Source: Streptomyces sp. H27-H5
Lineage (GTDB): Bacteria > Actinomycetota > Actinomycetes > Streptomycetales > Streptomycetaceae
Assembly: GCF_026627505.1 (NCBI RefSeq)
Contig: NZ_JAPNLK010000089.1
Coordinates: 1-32,686, forward strand
DNA: 32,686 bases
Direction: 5' to 3'
Made by a program: the position numbers and the translations under genes
In this document: piece by piece, positions 6,781 through 14,439 of the stretch
How positions within the stretch are numbered: the stretch's first letter is position 1
Layout: each line of letters starts with the position of its first letter
The notes under the pieces: model-generated
Databases searched by the model: none
Told to the model about the DNA's origin: nothing
What the model saw: only the letters and a program-made list of their open reading frames with translations

Positions 6781-8442
6781 GTGACGCAGAACGGACGAGG
6801 GGGCGCCCCCCGGTCAGGGGCGCCGTGGGGTCCGGATCCGGCATATCCGGGGCAGCCGGAGTACCGGGAACAGGACGACTACGCGCTTCAGGACCCGGAG
6901 CCCCAGCAGGGACAGGAGCCCCCGCGGCAGCCCGGCCCGCCCCAGGCCCCACCGCCCCAGGCCCCGCAGCAGCAGTACCAGGACTACCAGGGGTACCAGC
7001 AGCCCCAGCAGTACCAGGGGTACCCGCAGCAGGGGCAGCAGTACGGGCAGGAGGGGTACGGGCAGGAGCAGTACCCGCGGCAGTACGAGCAGCAGCAGCC
7101 CGGACCCGCCTACGGCTACCCGCCGCAGGAGGAGCCGGGGCAGCGGGGCGGGGAGCCCGGGTACGGCTACCCGCCGCCGCTGCACGAGGCCGCGACGCAG
7201 TACATCCCGCCCGTTCCCGTCTCGGGTGAGGACGCGACGCAGTACATCCCGCCCGTTCCCGTCTCGGGTGAGGACGCGACGCAGTACATCCCGCCCGTTC
7301 CCGTCTCGGGTGAGGACGCGACGCAGTACATACCGCACATACCGCCGGTCCCCTCGGGCCCGGCCGCGCCCGCGCACGCCGAGGCCGCCACCCAGTTCAT
7401 CCCGCCGGTCCCCGCCGGGCCGGGTGCCGGGCCGGGTGCCGGTCCGGGGCAGGGTCCCGGTGCGGGTGAGGCCGCGACGCAGTACATACCGCCGGTCCCC
7501 TCGGGCCCGGGCACGCCCGCGCACGCCGAGGCCGCCACCCAGTTCATCCCGCCCGTACCGCCCGGGCCGGGGCCCAACGCCGCCGAGGGCTTCGACGGGC
7601 TGTTCCGCGGCGACGACGAGACCGCCGGGCACACGCAGCACATGCCGCCGATCCAGGAGCCGGTGCTGCGACAGCAGCCGCCCCGGGCCCGTCCGCCGCG
7701 CGGGCAGGGCCCGGCGGGTCCCGGTCGCCCGATGCCGCCGGGGTACCAGGATCAGCCGCATCAGCCCCAGCCCCAGTACGCCCCGCCGCCCCCGCCGCCG
7801 GCCGGTCGCAAGGTGTCGCCGGCGGTGATCGCCGCCGTGATCACGGGCCTCGTGGTGGTCGGACTCGGCGTCGGCGCGCTGTTGTCGGACGGCAAGGCGC
7901 AGAACACGGACCCGGGCGCGGAGCCCGCCGCCCCGACCGGCACCGGCGGGTCGGCCGCGGCGGTCGGGCAGGCTCCGGTCGACCCGGCCCGCCCCCAGGC
8001 CGTACAGCTCGACAAGCTGCTCGCCGAGAGCAACGACAGCCGGGCCGCCGTGATCAAGGCGGTCGATGACATCAAGGGCTGCGCCAACCTCGGCCAGGCC
8101 GCCGACGACCTGCGCGCCGCGGCCCTCCAGCGCGAGCAGCTGGTGACCAAGCTCCAGGACCTCAAGATGGACAAGCTGCCGAACCACGTGAAGCTCGCGG
8201 CCTCCCTCACCAAGGCCTGGAACGCCTCGGCGGCGGCCGACAACAGCTACGCGGCCTGGGCGGACGACGTGGACCACGACAAGGGCAACTGCAAGGACGG
8301 CAAGGCCAAGACCACCCCCAACGCCGGCAAGGCCAACGCGTCGAGCGGCGAGGCGACGAGGGCCAAGCAGTCGGCCGCGACCATGTGGAACTCGATCGCG
8401 GGCAAGTACGAGCTCACCAAGCGGGACAAGTCGCAGCTCTAG
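6781..8442 (+). CDS. Pro/Gln-rich single-pass membrane protein with ATQYIPPVP repeats
   Basis: The 553-residue protein starts at GTG 6781, with GGAGAAGGAG upstream. Residues 1-340 are low complexity: Gln/Tyr/Pro-rich first, then seven copies of AT-Q-(Y/F)-IP plus one degenerate copy (HTQHMPPI). One transmembrane helix follows at about 348-370 (AAVITGLVVVGLGVGALL), then a polar, Lys/Ala-rich C-terminal domain of about 180 residues. The short positive segment GRK before the helix predicts a cytoplasmic N-terminus and an external C-terminus. The Thr in each repeat has Ile at +3, a spacing favoured by some FHA domains, so a phospho-dependent scaffold is possible (inference). No enzymatic domain is recognised. 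Confidence 0.82.
   Translation: MTQNGRGGAPRSGAPWGPDPAYPGQPEYREQDDYALQDPEPQQGQEPPRQPGPPQAPPPQAPQQQYQDYQGYQQPQQYQGYPQQGQQYGQEGYGQEQYPRQYEQQQPGPAYGYPPQEEPGQRGGEPGYGYPPPLHEAATQYIPPVPVSGEDATQYIPPVPVSGEDATQYIPPVPVSGEDATQYIPHIPPVPSGPAAPAHAEAATQFIPPVPAGPGAGPGAGPGQGPGAGEAATQYIPPVPSGPGTPAHAEAATQFIPPVPPGPGPNAAEGFDGLFRGDDETAGHTQHMPPIQEPVLRQQPPRARPPRGQGPAGPGRPMPPGYQDQPHQPQPQYAPPPPPPAGRKVSPAVIAAVITGLVVVGLGVGALLSDGKAQNTDPGAEPAAPTGTGGSAAAVGQAPVDPARPQAVQLDKLLAESNDSRAAVIKAVDDIKGCANLGQAADDLRAAALQREQLVTKLQDLKMDKLPNHVKLAASLTKAWNASAAADNSYAAWADDVDHDKGNCKDGKAKTTPNAGKANASSGEATRAKQSAATMWNSIAGKYELTKRDKSQL
7192..7317 (+). repeat. Three perfect 42-bp tandem repeats inside a coding region
   Basis: Units at 7192-7233, 7234-7275 and 7276-7317 are identical and encode ATQYIPPVPVSGED. 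A fourth unit starts at 7318 and diverges after about 14 bases. Further diverged copies lie at about 7387, 7471 and 7531. Perfect identity suggests recent expansion by slippage or recombination, so copy number may vary between strains. Confidence 0.95.
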
Positions 8443-8473
8443 GTCGTCTCTTTCGATCAGGAAGAGACGACCT
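8441..8473. terminator. Bidirectional terminator hairpin
   Basis: Perfect 12-bp arms AGGTCGTCTCTT (8441-8452) and AAGAGACGACCT (8462-8473) flank a 9-base loop. The left arm begins inside the stop codon of the repeat protein, and the hairpin precedes the stop of the convergent lipoprotein gene. Confidence 0.85.
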
Positions 8474-8481
8474 GGCCCGGA

Positions 8482-9756
8482 TCAGGTCGGGCGGGGGGCC
8501 TGCTCCAGCGTCGAGGTCATGTCCAGGGTCTGTTCGCCGGGCTGGGCGACGAGCCGGCCCGACCGGACGATCTGGAAGGTGACCCGGCCGTTCGAGATCC
8601 GGGGGAAGCCGGCGACGGCCCGCAGGTCCTGGTAGCGCCAGCTCAGGTCGGGGGTGAGACCGCCGGTCTCGACGTTCTCGGCCTGGTTGAGGGCGCGGGT
8701 GAGCCGGCGCGCGGTGATGTCCTCGCCCCGGTCCAGGCGGCGCACCATCTCGTTCAGCACGGTGTACGCGATCCAGGTGGTCTGCGCGCCGCTGTCGTCG
8801 GGGTCGAGGGTGTCGTCGCCGAAGGCCTGCTCGGAGATGACCTTGCGCATCGGCTCCCACAGCGGATCGGTGGACACCGGGTACCAACTGGTCAGGTAGG
8901 CGCCCTCGAAGGGGCTCTCCTTGCCGCCGGTGCGGTCCACCAGGGACTGGCTGACGCTGCCGAGCACGGAGGAGATCTGCGCCTTCGCGTGCCGGCCGTC
9001 GGAGCGGCGGAAGGCGTCGAAGAAGGTCTCGGTGCGCTCGCCGAGCACGGCCGCGACGCAACTGCGCTCCTTGCCGGTGGAGACGTTGGCGAGCGCCTCG
9101 CGGGCCTGCGGGGCGAAGTCCGCGGAGTCCTCGGCCGCCCGGATGTCGGCGGCCTCGGGCACGTTGTTGGCCTTGAGCCCGGCGTTGAGCAGCACCGGCA
9201 GGGCGTCGCCGGCGAGGGTGTCGGGACGGACCAGGGACACCTTGGAGCAGGCGCGGCCCAGTTGGTGGCCGGCGCCGGCGAGCAGGACGGGCTGACCGCC
9301 GTTGACGGGGTAGGACAGGGGGCTCTGGAACTCCTCGGAGGAGACCCCGTACCCGCCGATGAAGGGGATGCCCTCGGCCTCCAGGGGGGCCATGTAGGCG
9401 CGGCCGTGCTGGCTGTACGAGCCGACGACCGCGACGGCCTTCTCAGCGATGGCCTCGCGCGCGCAGTCGGCGGCGCCGGTGGGGGTGTTCTTCTCGTTGC
9501 AGGTCAGGACGCGCAGCTTGTGGCCGTTGATGCCGCCTTTGGCGTTCACCCAGCGTTCGTACGCCTTGGCCATCCCGGTCATTCCCGGCATGTTGGTCGC
9601 TTTGGTGCCGATCGGGGCGAACGTCATGACCGTGAGGGTGCCCCCGGAGTCCCCCGCGTCCCCGGGGAGCGTCCCGCAGCCCGCGACGAGACACGCGCCC
9701 ATCGCCGTGGCCAGGAAGGTGCGGGTGAAGGTCGCCGTGCGTCGCCGATTGGTCAT
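8482..9756 (-). CDS. Substrate-binding lipoprotein (Peripla_BP_6-like)
   Basis: The protein is about 424 residues. It has an arginine-rich start, a hydrophobic signal (FLATAMGACLVAG) and a lipobox LVAGC with Cys27 as the lipidated residue. The mature part resembles branched-chain-amino-acid-type ABC binding proteins (TGMAKAYERWVNAKGGINGH, SYSQHGRAYMAPLEAEGIPF). An in-frame GTG six bases upstream of the chosen ATG (9756) could also serve and has GGA at better spacing. There is no permease or ATPase gene next to it, so it is either an orphan receptor or serves a transporter encoded elsewhere. The ligand is unknown. It converges on the repeat protein at a shared terminator. Confidence 0.85.
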   Translation of the reverse strand: MTNRRRTATFTRTFLATAMGACLVAGCGTLPGDAGDSGGTLTVMTFAPIGTKATNMPGMTGMAKAYERWVNAKGGINGHKLRVLTCNEKNTPTGAADCAREAIAEKAVAVVGSYSQHGRAYMAPLEAEGIPFIGGYGVSSEEFQSPLSYPVNGGQPVLLAGAGHQLGRACSKVSLVRPDTLAGDALPVLLNAGLKANNVPEAADIRAAEDSADFAPQAREALANVSTGKERSCVAAVLGERTETFFDAFRRSDGRHAKAQISSVLGSVSQSLVDRTGGKESPFEGAYLTSWYPVSTDPLWEPMRKVISEQAFGDDTLDPDDSGAQTTWIAYTVLNEMVRRLDRGEDITARRLTRALNQAENVETGGLTPDLSWRYQDLRAVAGFPRISNGRVTFQIVRSGRLVAQPGEQTLDMTSTLEQAPRPT

Positions 9757-9897
9757 GTCCACGCACCATTCCGCCTCACGGGGAACTGGAGAGTGAGGTG
9801 TACACAACATTCGGTGACGCCCGGGTGAATTGGCGGGGCAGCCTCGCACGCCCGGGCGCCTCAAGATCGCAGGTGGGGGGAACGTACGATCGAAAGC

Positions 9898-10401
9898 GTG
9901 ACATTCGCCCAAGGTTCGAAGAACTCTTCCCGCCGCGGCGGCCGCTCCTCCACCATGGGCGGCATGCCCCTCAACGACATGCCGTGGTGGCGCTGGCGCG
10001 CCAATGTGCGCTCGGCGCTGCACATGCTCTCCGACCCGGCCTTCCAGGAAGAGGTCTGGTCGACCGGCGTCGAAGGCTACGGCGACGTCACCGACGCCGT
10101 GTACCGGCTCGTCGAGGACACCTGGCTCGACAGCTGGTCCGCCGAGAAGTACGTCGGCACGATCTTCCGCGACTCCGCCGAGGCGGCCGTCGTGGACCTC
10201 GCCGTGCTGCGCGTGCTGCGGATCCTCCACCAGGTCGGACCGGACGCGCCCGTGTCGACGTACCTGGAACACCACGCCTGGCCCGAGGCGGTACGCGCCG
10301 CCCGCGAGGCCCACGTACGGCTCGCCGCGGCGGACGCGGACGACCCCGACGTACCGCCGACGTCGCTCGACGTACTGAGGATCCTCACCCGCGCGGTGTG
10401 A
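9898..10401 (+). CDS. Conserved Streptomyces hypothetical protein
   Basis: The 167-residue protein has no domain I can name. The segment from MPLNDMPWWRWRANVRSAL onward looks compact, helical and rich in Trp and acidic residues (YRLVEDTWLDSWSAEKYVG), with a disordered Ser/Arg/Gly start. The GTG at 9898 gives the longest form. ATGs at 9955 and 9964 would remove the basic leader, and none of the three has a clear ribosome site. It ends 14 bp before purU in the same direction, so the two are probably co-transcribed. It has no signal peptide or membrane helix and is probably cytoplasmic. Confidence 0.75.
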   Translation: MTFAQGSKNSSRRGGRSSTMGGMPLNDMPWWRWRANVRSALHMLSDPAFQEEVWSTGVEGYGDVTDAVYRLVEDTWLDSWSAEKYVGTIFRDSAEAAVVDLAVLRVLRILHQVGPDAPVSTYLEHHAWPEAVRAAREAHVRLAAADADDPDVPPTSLDVLRILTRAV

Positions 10402-10415
10402 AAGGCTGTGGGGTC

Positions 10416-11288
10416 ATGAGCGCAGACCCGCAGCAGCAGCCCCAGCAGTACGTCCTGACCCTGTCCTGCCCGGACAAGCAGGGCATTGTGCACGCCGTGT
10501 CGAGCTACCTGTTCATGACCGGATGCAACATCGAGGACAGCCGGCAGTTCGGCGACCGTGACACCGGTCTCTTTTTCATGCGGGTGCACTTCACGGCGGA
10601 CTCGCCCGTCACGGTGGACAAGCTGCGGGCCAGCTTCACCGCGATCGGGGACTCCTTCCGGATGGACTGGCAGATCCACCGCTCCGACGAGCGCATGCGG
10701 ATCGTCCTGATGGTGTCCAAGTTCGGCCACTGCCTCAACGACCTGCTCTTCCGGTCCAGCATCGGGGCGCTGCCGGTCGAGATCGCGGCCGTCGTCTCGA
10801 ACCACACCGACTTCGCCGAGCTGGTCGGCTCGTACAACGTGCCGTTCGTGCACATCCCGGTGACGAAGGACACGAAGGCGGCCGCCGAGGCGGAACTCCT
10901 GGAGCTGGTCCGCACCGAGCGCGTCGACCTGGTCGTCCTCGCGCGGTACATGCAGGTGCTGTCCGACACCCTGTGCAAGGAGCTGAGCGGGCGGATCATC
11001 AACATCCACCACTCGTTCCTGCCGAGCTTCAAGGGCGCCAAGCCCTACCACCAGGCGCACGCCCGGGGCGTGAAGCTGATCGGCGCGACCGCGCACTACG
11101 TGACGGCCGACCTCGACGAGGGGCCGATCATCGAGCAGGAGGTCGAGCGGGTGGGCCACGAGGTCACGCCGGACCAGTTGGTGGCCATCGGCCGGGACGT
11201 GGAGTGCCAGGCGCTGGCGCGGGCCGTGAAGTGGCACAGCGAGCACCGCGTCCTCCTGAACGGCACCCGCACGGTCGTCTTCGCCTGA
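10416..11288 (+). CDS. purU: Formyltetrahydrofolate deformylase
   Basis: The enzyme hydrolyses 10-formyltetrahydrofolate to formate and tetrahydrofolate, balancing the one-carbon pool and supplying formate. The 290 residues comprise an ACT regulatory domain (about 11-90, LSCPDKQGIVHAVS) and a formyltransferase-fold domain (about 95-285). The catalytic Asn, His and Asp expected for this fold appear as Asn197 and His199 (INIHHSFLPSFKG) and Asp234 (DLDEGPII). Length is normal for PurU. The ATG at 10416 lies 14 bp after the upstream hypothetical gene, with only a weak GGGG ribosome site. A palindromic intergenic repeat follows the stop. Confidence 0.97.
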   Translation: MSADPQQQPQQYVLTLSCPDKQGIVHAVSSYLFMTGCNIEDSRQFGDRDTGLFFMRVHFTADSPVTVDKLRASFTAIGDSFRMDWQIHRSDERMRIVLMVSKFGHCLNDLLFRSSIGALPVEIAAVVSNHTDFAELVGSYNVPFVHIPVTKDTKAAAEAELLELVRTERVDLVVLARYMQVLSDTLCKELSGRIINIHHSFLPSFKGAKPYHQAHARGVKLIGATAHYVTADLDEGPIIEQEVERVGHEVTPDQLVAIGRDVECQALARAVKWHSEHRVLLNGTRTVVFA

Positions 11289-11331
11289 CCCCTGCCGGGG
11301 GCTTCCCCGCACCGATCCGGCCCGGCCATTT

Positions 11332-11354
11332 CAGCCTCGCCGGCGTTTGAGGCG
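11332..11354 (+). repeat. Streptomyces-type intergenic palindromic repeat, copy 1
   Basis: The core AGCCTCGCCGGCGTTTGAGG lies within a 23-bp match (21 of 23) to the reverse complement of 32609-32631. GCCTC and GAGGC form a stem around CGCCGGCG. I recognise this as a common Streptomyces intergenic element. Here it sits between the convergent purU and anti-sigma genes and may act as a transcript end. Confidence 0.75.
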
Positions 11355-11383
11355 CGGGTCCGGGTTTCGAAGGCCGGCGGAGC

Positions 11384-12778
11384 CTATAGGCGGCTGAGGG
11401 ACGCCGCCGCCGTGAGGACGTCGCGGATCGCCTCGCGGTCGCCGTGTTGTCCGGCGGCCGCCTCCTCCGGGGAGATGTGCCCCGCGGCCAGCTGGCAGAA
11501 CTCGGTGCCCTCCAGGGCGACGTGCGCGACGGTGTGCTCCGCCGACGGCTTCGCCGCAGGCGAGTCCAGCGCGATGTCCCAGCCGCCGCCGCCCGCTCCC
11601 TCGATCTCCAGGTGCAGGGTCCGGCCGGGCGCCCCCGCCGCGACCAGTCCGCGCGCCGGCGCCGCCAGCCCGGCCCGCCGCCGTTCGGCCAGCGCTCCCG
11701 GCAGCAGGCGCGCCGCGAGGTCGATCATCTGGTGCAGGTGCGGTCCGGACGGCGCCTCGTACGGGTAGTCCACGGCCTCCGCGATGTCCCAGGCGTGCAC
11801 CCAGCACTCGAAGGCCCGCTCCAGGAACGCGTCCCCGAGGGGCAGCGCGAAGTGCCCGTAGTCCACGGCCAGCTCGGCGACGCCGCGGCCGGCGAAGGAC
11901 ACCGTACGGATCAGGGTGTGCCCCTGTTCCCGCCACGGCTCGCGGACCTGGCGGGTCGCCGGGTGGGGGTGGGAGTTCCAGAAGTGCTCCGTACGGTCCG
12001 TCGGGCCGCCCGGCGGCGCCTGCGGACCCAGCGGGTCGTCCAGCCCGAGGGCCGCCGCGACGAGTCCGTCGACCGTCAGGAGATGCCCGATCACCCCGGC
12101 GACCGTGGTCCGGCGCGTCTGCCGCCGCTCCTCCTCGAACCACTTGAGCCGTACCGGGGTGTGCCACTCCGCGTCGCCGAAGTCCCGCAGCAGCGCGTCG
12201 AGCCGCGCGGTCTCGGTGTCGTACGGCGTCGCCCACGTCGGTACCGGAATGCGGGCCGGGCGCCTGCCCAGGCAGTCCTCCAACACCCGCGACCGCAACA
12301 GCGGTTTGAGGTCGAGGGTCTCCTCGGGCTGCAACAGGCCCACGGCGTCCCGCAGCCTCAGGGCCTCCTCGGCGCAGGGCGCGCACTCGGTGAGGTGGTC
12401 CTCCACGGCCCGGGTCTCCTCGGCCGAGCAGGCGGCCAGCGCCCAGGCGCCGAGCAGGGACTTCAGCACGGCGTGCGAGGGCGGCGGCCCGGGAACGGCG
12501 ATGTCCTCCACCGACGGATCGGACACCGGGTCGGACAACGGGTCCGATACCGGTTCCGACACCGGCTCCTGCGACGGCTCACACGACGGCTCGCGCGCCG
12601 GCGGTGGCGTCGGATCCGGTGCGGGTTCGGGTGACTCCTGCGGCAGCGGGTCCGGCGCGTGCCGCGGATCGAGGTCGTCGGCGGGCCCGCGGGGGCCTGG
12701 TATCCAGGCGGAACCGCTCACGGGCCGCTGGTAGCCGTCGGGGAAGTCGTCGGGGAACTCTTCGGCGGGACCGGTCAT
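11384..12778 (-). CDS. Zinc-finger anti-sigma factor fused to maleylpyruvate isomerase-like (MDMPI) domain
   Basis: The 464-residue protein has three parts. Residues 1-100 are disordered, with Pro/Asp/Glu repeats (SEPVSDPLSDPVSDP). Residues 101-145 are a zinc-binding anti-sigma domain with His128-x3-Cys132-x2-Cys135 in EDHLTECAPC. The rest is a mycothiol-dependent maleylpyruvate isomerase N-terminal-like domain with its C-terminal companion. In the latter, HLLTVDG and ECWVHAWDIAEA supply the expected His/Glu/His metal ligands. Its ATG overlaps the stop of the ECF sigma gene by ATGA, so the pair is coupled and this protein should hold that sigma inactive. A thiol- or metal-sensing role for the MDMPI part is inference. 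No transmembrane helix is visible. Confidence 0.88.
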   Translation of the reverse strand: MTGPAEEFPDDFPDGYQRPVSGSAWIPGPRGPADDLDPRHAPDPLPQESPEPAPDPTPPPAREPSCEPSQEPVSEPVSDPLSDPVSDPSVEDIAVPGPPPSHAVLKSLLGAWALAACSAEETRAVEDHLTECAPCAEEALRLRDAVGLLQPEETLDLKPLLRSRVLEDCLGRRPARIPVPTWATPYDTETARLDALLRDFGDAEWHTPVRLKWFEEERRQTRRTTVAGVIGHLLTVDGLVAAALGLDDPLGPQAPPGGPTDRTEHFWNSHPHPATRQVREPWREQGHTLIRTVSFAGRGVAELAVDYGHFALPLGDAFLERAFECWVHAWDIAEAVDYPYEAPSGPHLHQMIDLAARLLPGALAERRRAGLAAPARGLVAAGAPGRTLHLEIEGAGGGGWDIALDSPAAKPSAEHTVAHVALEGTEFCQLAAGHISPEEAAAGQHGDREAIRDVLTAAASLSRL

Positions 12779-13353
12779 CGGGGCGTTCCATATCCGGGCG
12801 GGCCGTATCGGGGCGGTGAGGCGCCTTCCCGGGGGAGGACGTTGGCGGTGGACAGCAGTTGCAGCCCGAGCCGCAGCCGGCGGCGCGCCTCGTCCTCGCT
12901 GATCTGCAGGTCCGCCGCGGCCTGCCGGTAGTCGCGACGTTTGAAGTACGCGAGTTCCAGGGCGGCCCGCAGGGGCGCGGGCATGGAGGTGACGATGTAG
13001 TCCGCGCGGGCCGCGGCGTTGGCGGTGCGCACCTTCTGCTCCAGTTCCTCGCGGGATCCGCGGCCCAGTTCGGCCTGGCGCAGCCGGTCCACGGCCTGGC
13101 GCTGGGTGACGCGGGCGACCCAGGAACGCATGGAGCCCTGCTTGGGGTCGTAGGCGTCCGGGTTCTCCCAGATGTAGCCGAACACCTCGCGGGTGATCCG
13201 GTCCGCGCCCGTCTCGTCGCCCAGGACGCGGTGGGCCAGGCCGTGGACCAGCGACGCGAACCGGTCGTACAGCTCGCCGAGCGCCGCGGCCTCGCCGCGG
13301 GCGAGTCGTTGCTGCATGCGGCGGTCCCAGCGCGGTGGTACGTCCTTCGGCAT
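12775..13353 (-). CDS. ECF-type RNA polymerase sigma factor
   Basis: The 192-residue protein has sigma region 2 at about 24-92 (LGELYDRFASLVHGLAHRVL, SMRSWVARVTQRQAVDRLRQ) and region 4 at about 118-168 (PLRAALELAYFKRRDYRQAA, then a helix-turn-helix ISEDEARRRLRLGL). A Pro/Gly tail ends it. The ATG at 13353 has GGGGGC upstream. Upstream in-frame ATGs (13380 and further) lack a ribosome site. The stop overlaps the start of the anti-sigma gene by four bases. It likely directs RNA polymerase to a small stress regulon and perhaps to its own promoter in 13354-13689. Confidence 0.92.
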   Translation of the reverse strand: MPKDVPPRWDRRMQQRLARGEAAALGELYDRFASLVHGLAHRVLGDETGADRITREVFGYIWENPDAYDPKQGSMRSWVARVTQRQAVDRLRQAELGRGSREELEQKVRTANAAARADYIVTSMPAPLRAALELAYFKRRDYRQAAADLQISEDEARRRLRLGLQLLSTANVLPREGASPPRYGPPGYGTPR

Positions 13354-13689
13354 ACTGCCCCCAGCCGTGTGTCGACTCATCGAATGTAGTGGGCACATGG
13401 GGGTGTGCGCCTCTTTTGGGGGAAGCCGGTCCCGTGAGCGTGCCCTGCGTGATAGGCCCGTCGCTCGTGGTCGCCGGCGAAAAGTGACTCCGGTACGTGA
13501 CACCCGTAAGGGCACGCCGAATGGCACACACATGCGCGCCCCGCCGCGCTCCCCGTGCGCGGGTTCGATGCGGCCACCTCCTTGACCGCTTCGCTTAACG
13601 CGCAGGCCACGAAGGCCTTACGCTCCTGCCTTGTCTTGAACTGCACCTCAACTGCACCCCATCGCACATGTGAAGGCGGAACGCCGAAT
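13354..13689. other. 336-bp divergent spacer, sigma factor / EF-hand gene
   Basis: No gene is supported here. It must hold the promoters of both flanking genes. Visible items are TTGACC near 13583 (a possible -35 for the EF-hand gene) and an 11-bp-period direct repeat of AACTGCACC at 13639-13647 and 13650-13658, about 30 bp before the EF-hand start. I see no convincing ECF promoter motif. Confidence 0.4.
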
Positions 13690-14211
13690 ATGGACAGCGC
13701 AGAATACGAGCGCAAGATCGCCGCCCGATTCGCCACCTTCGACCAGGACGGGTCCGGCTATATCGACCGCGAGGACTTCAGCGCGGCCGCGAAGGCCGTG
13801 CTGGCCGAATTCGGTACGACGGCACGCTCGGACAAGGGTCAGGCGGTCTTCGGCGGAGCCGAGGCGTTCTGGCAGGGCATGGCCGGCATCGCGGACGTCG
13901 ACGGGGACCAGCGGGTCTCCCGCGAGGAGTTCGTGACGGGCGCGGCGAAGCGGCTGCGGGACAACCCACACCGGTTCGCGGAGATCGCCCGACCGTTCCT
14001 GCGGGCGGTGATCGCGGTGGCGGACGAGGACGGCGGCGGCGGTGCCACCCCGGCTGCCGCGGCCCGCGTGCTGAGCGTGCTCGGCACCCCCGTCGAGGTG
14101 GCCGGGACGGTCGCCGCGGCGCTGGACGCGGACGGTGACGGCCGCATCTCCGAGGACGAGATCCTGGTGGCCTTCGCGGGCTACTGCGGCGTGGAGGCCC
14201 CGGACGCCTGA
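13690..14211 (+). CDS. EF-hand calcium-binding protein
   Basis: The 173-residue calmodulin-like (calerythrin/CabC-type) protein has four EF-hand positions. Loop 1 is DQDGSGYIDRED (18-29, with Asp instead of Glu at the last ligand). Loop 2 is DVDGDQRVSREE (69-80). Loop 3 is degenerate (DEDGGGGATPAA, 112-123) and probably does not bind. Loop 4 is DADGDGRISEDE (146-157). It therefore probably binds three Ca ions, acting as a cytoplasmic calcium buffer or sensor as described for Streptomyces CabC relatives. The ATG at 13690 begins the conserved part. GCGGAA lies about nine bases upstream. Longer upstream reading frames have no support. Confidence 0.93.
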   Translation: MDSAEYERKIAARFATFDQDGSGYIDREDFSAAAKAVLAEFGTTARSDKGQAVFGGAEAFWQGMAGIADVDGDQRVSREEFVTGAAKRLRDNPHRFAEIARPFLRAVIAVADEDGGGGATPAAAARVLSVLGTPVEVAGTVAAALDADGDGRISEDEILVAFAGYCGVEAPDA

Positions 14212-14256
14212 CCGGACCCCGGCCTCCCGGGCCCGCCGTCACCGGATCCCGGGCTC

Positions 14257-14293
14257 GCGCCACCGGGCCCCGACTCCGCGCCACCGGGCCTCG
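14257..14293. repeat. Two direct repeats of GCGCCACCGGGCC(C/T)CG
   Basis: Copies at 14257-14272 and 14278-14293 differ at one base. They lie in the 228-bp spacer between the convergent EF-hand and acyl-CoA ligase genes. No function is apparent. Confidence 0.6.
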
Positions 14294-14406
14294 GCCTGAC
14301 GTGGCGTGGTACCGGCCGCGGGCCGTCGGGCCCGCCCTTCGGGGGAGGGCCGGGTCCGGCGCGGCCGCCTCACGCGCGGCCTCGTCCCGGCCGCGAGCCA
14401 CCGTGT

Positions 14407-14439
14407 TCGGCGTCCGCTCGGCGTCCGTTCGGCGTCCGT
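14407..14439. repeat. Three tandem 11-bp repeats TCGGCGTCCG(C/T)
   Basis: Units start at 14407, 14418 and 14429 and end directly at the stop codon of the acyl-CoA ligase gene. The likely origin is slippage. No regulatory role is evident. Confidence 0.8.

Noticed and set aside
7192..7317. Tandem repeats considered as a CRISPR array
   Set aside because: The repeats are directly adjacent without spacers, stay in frame and encode a protein motif.
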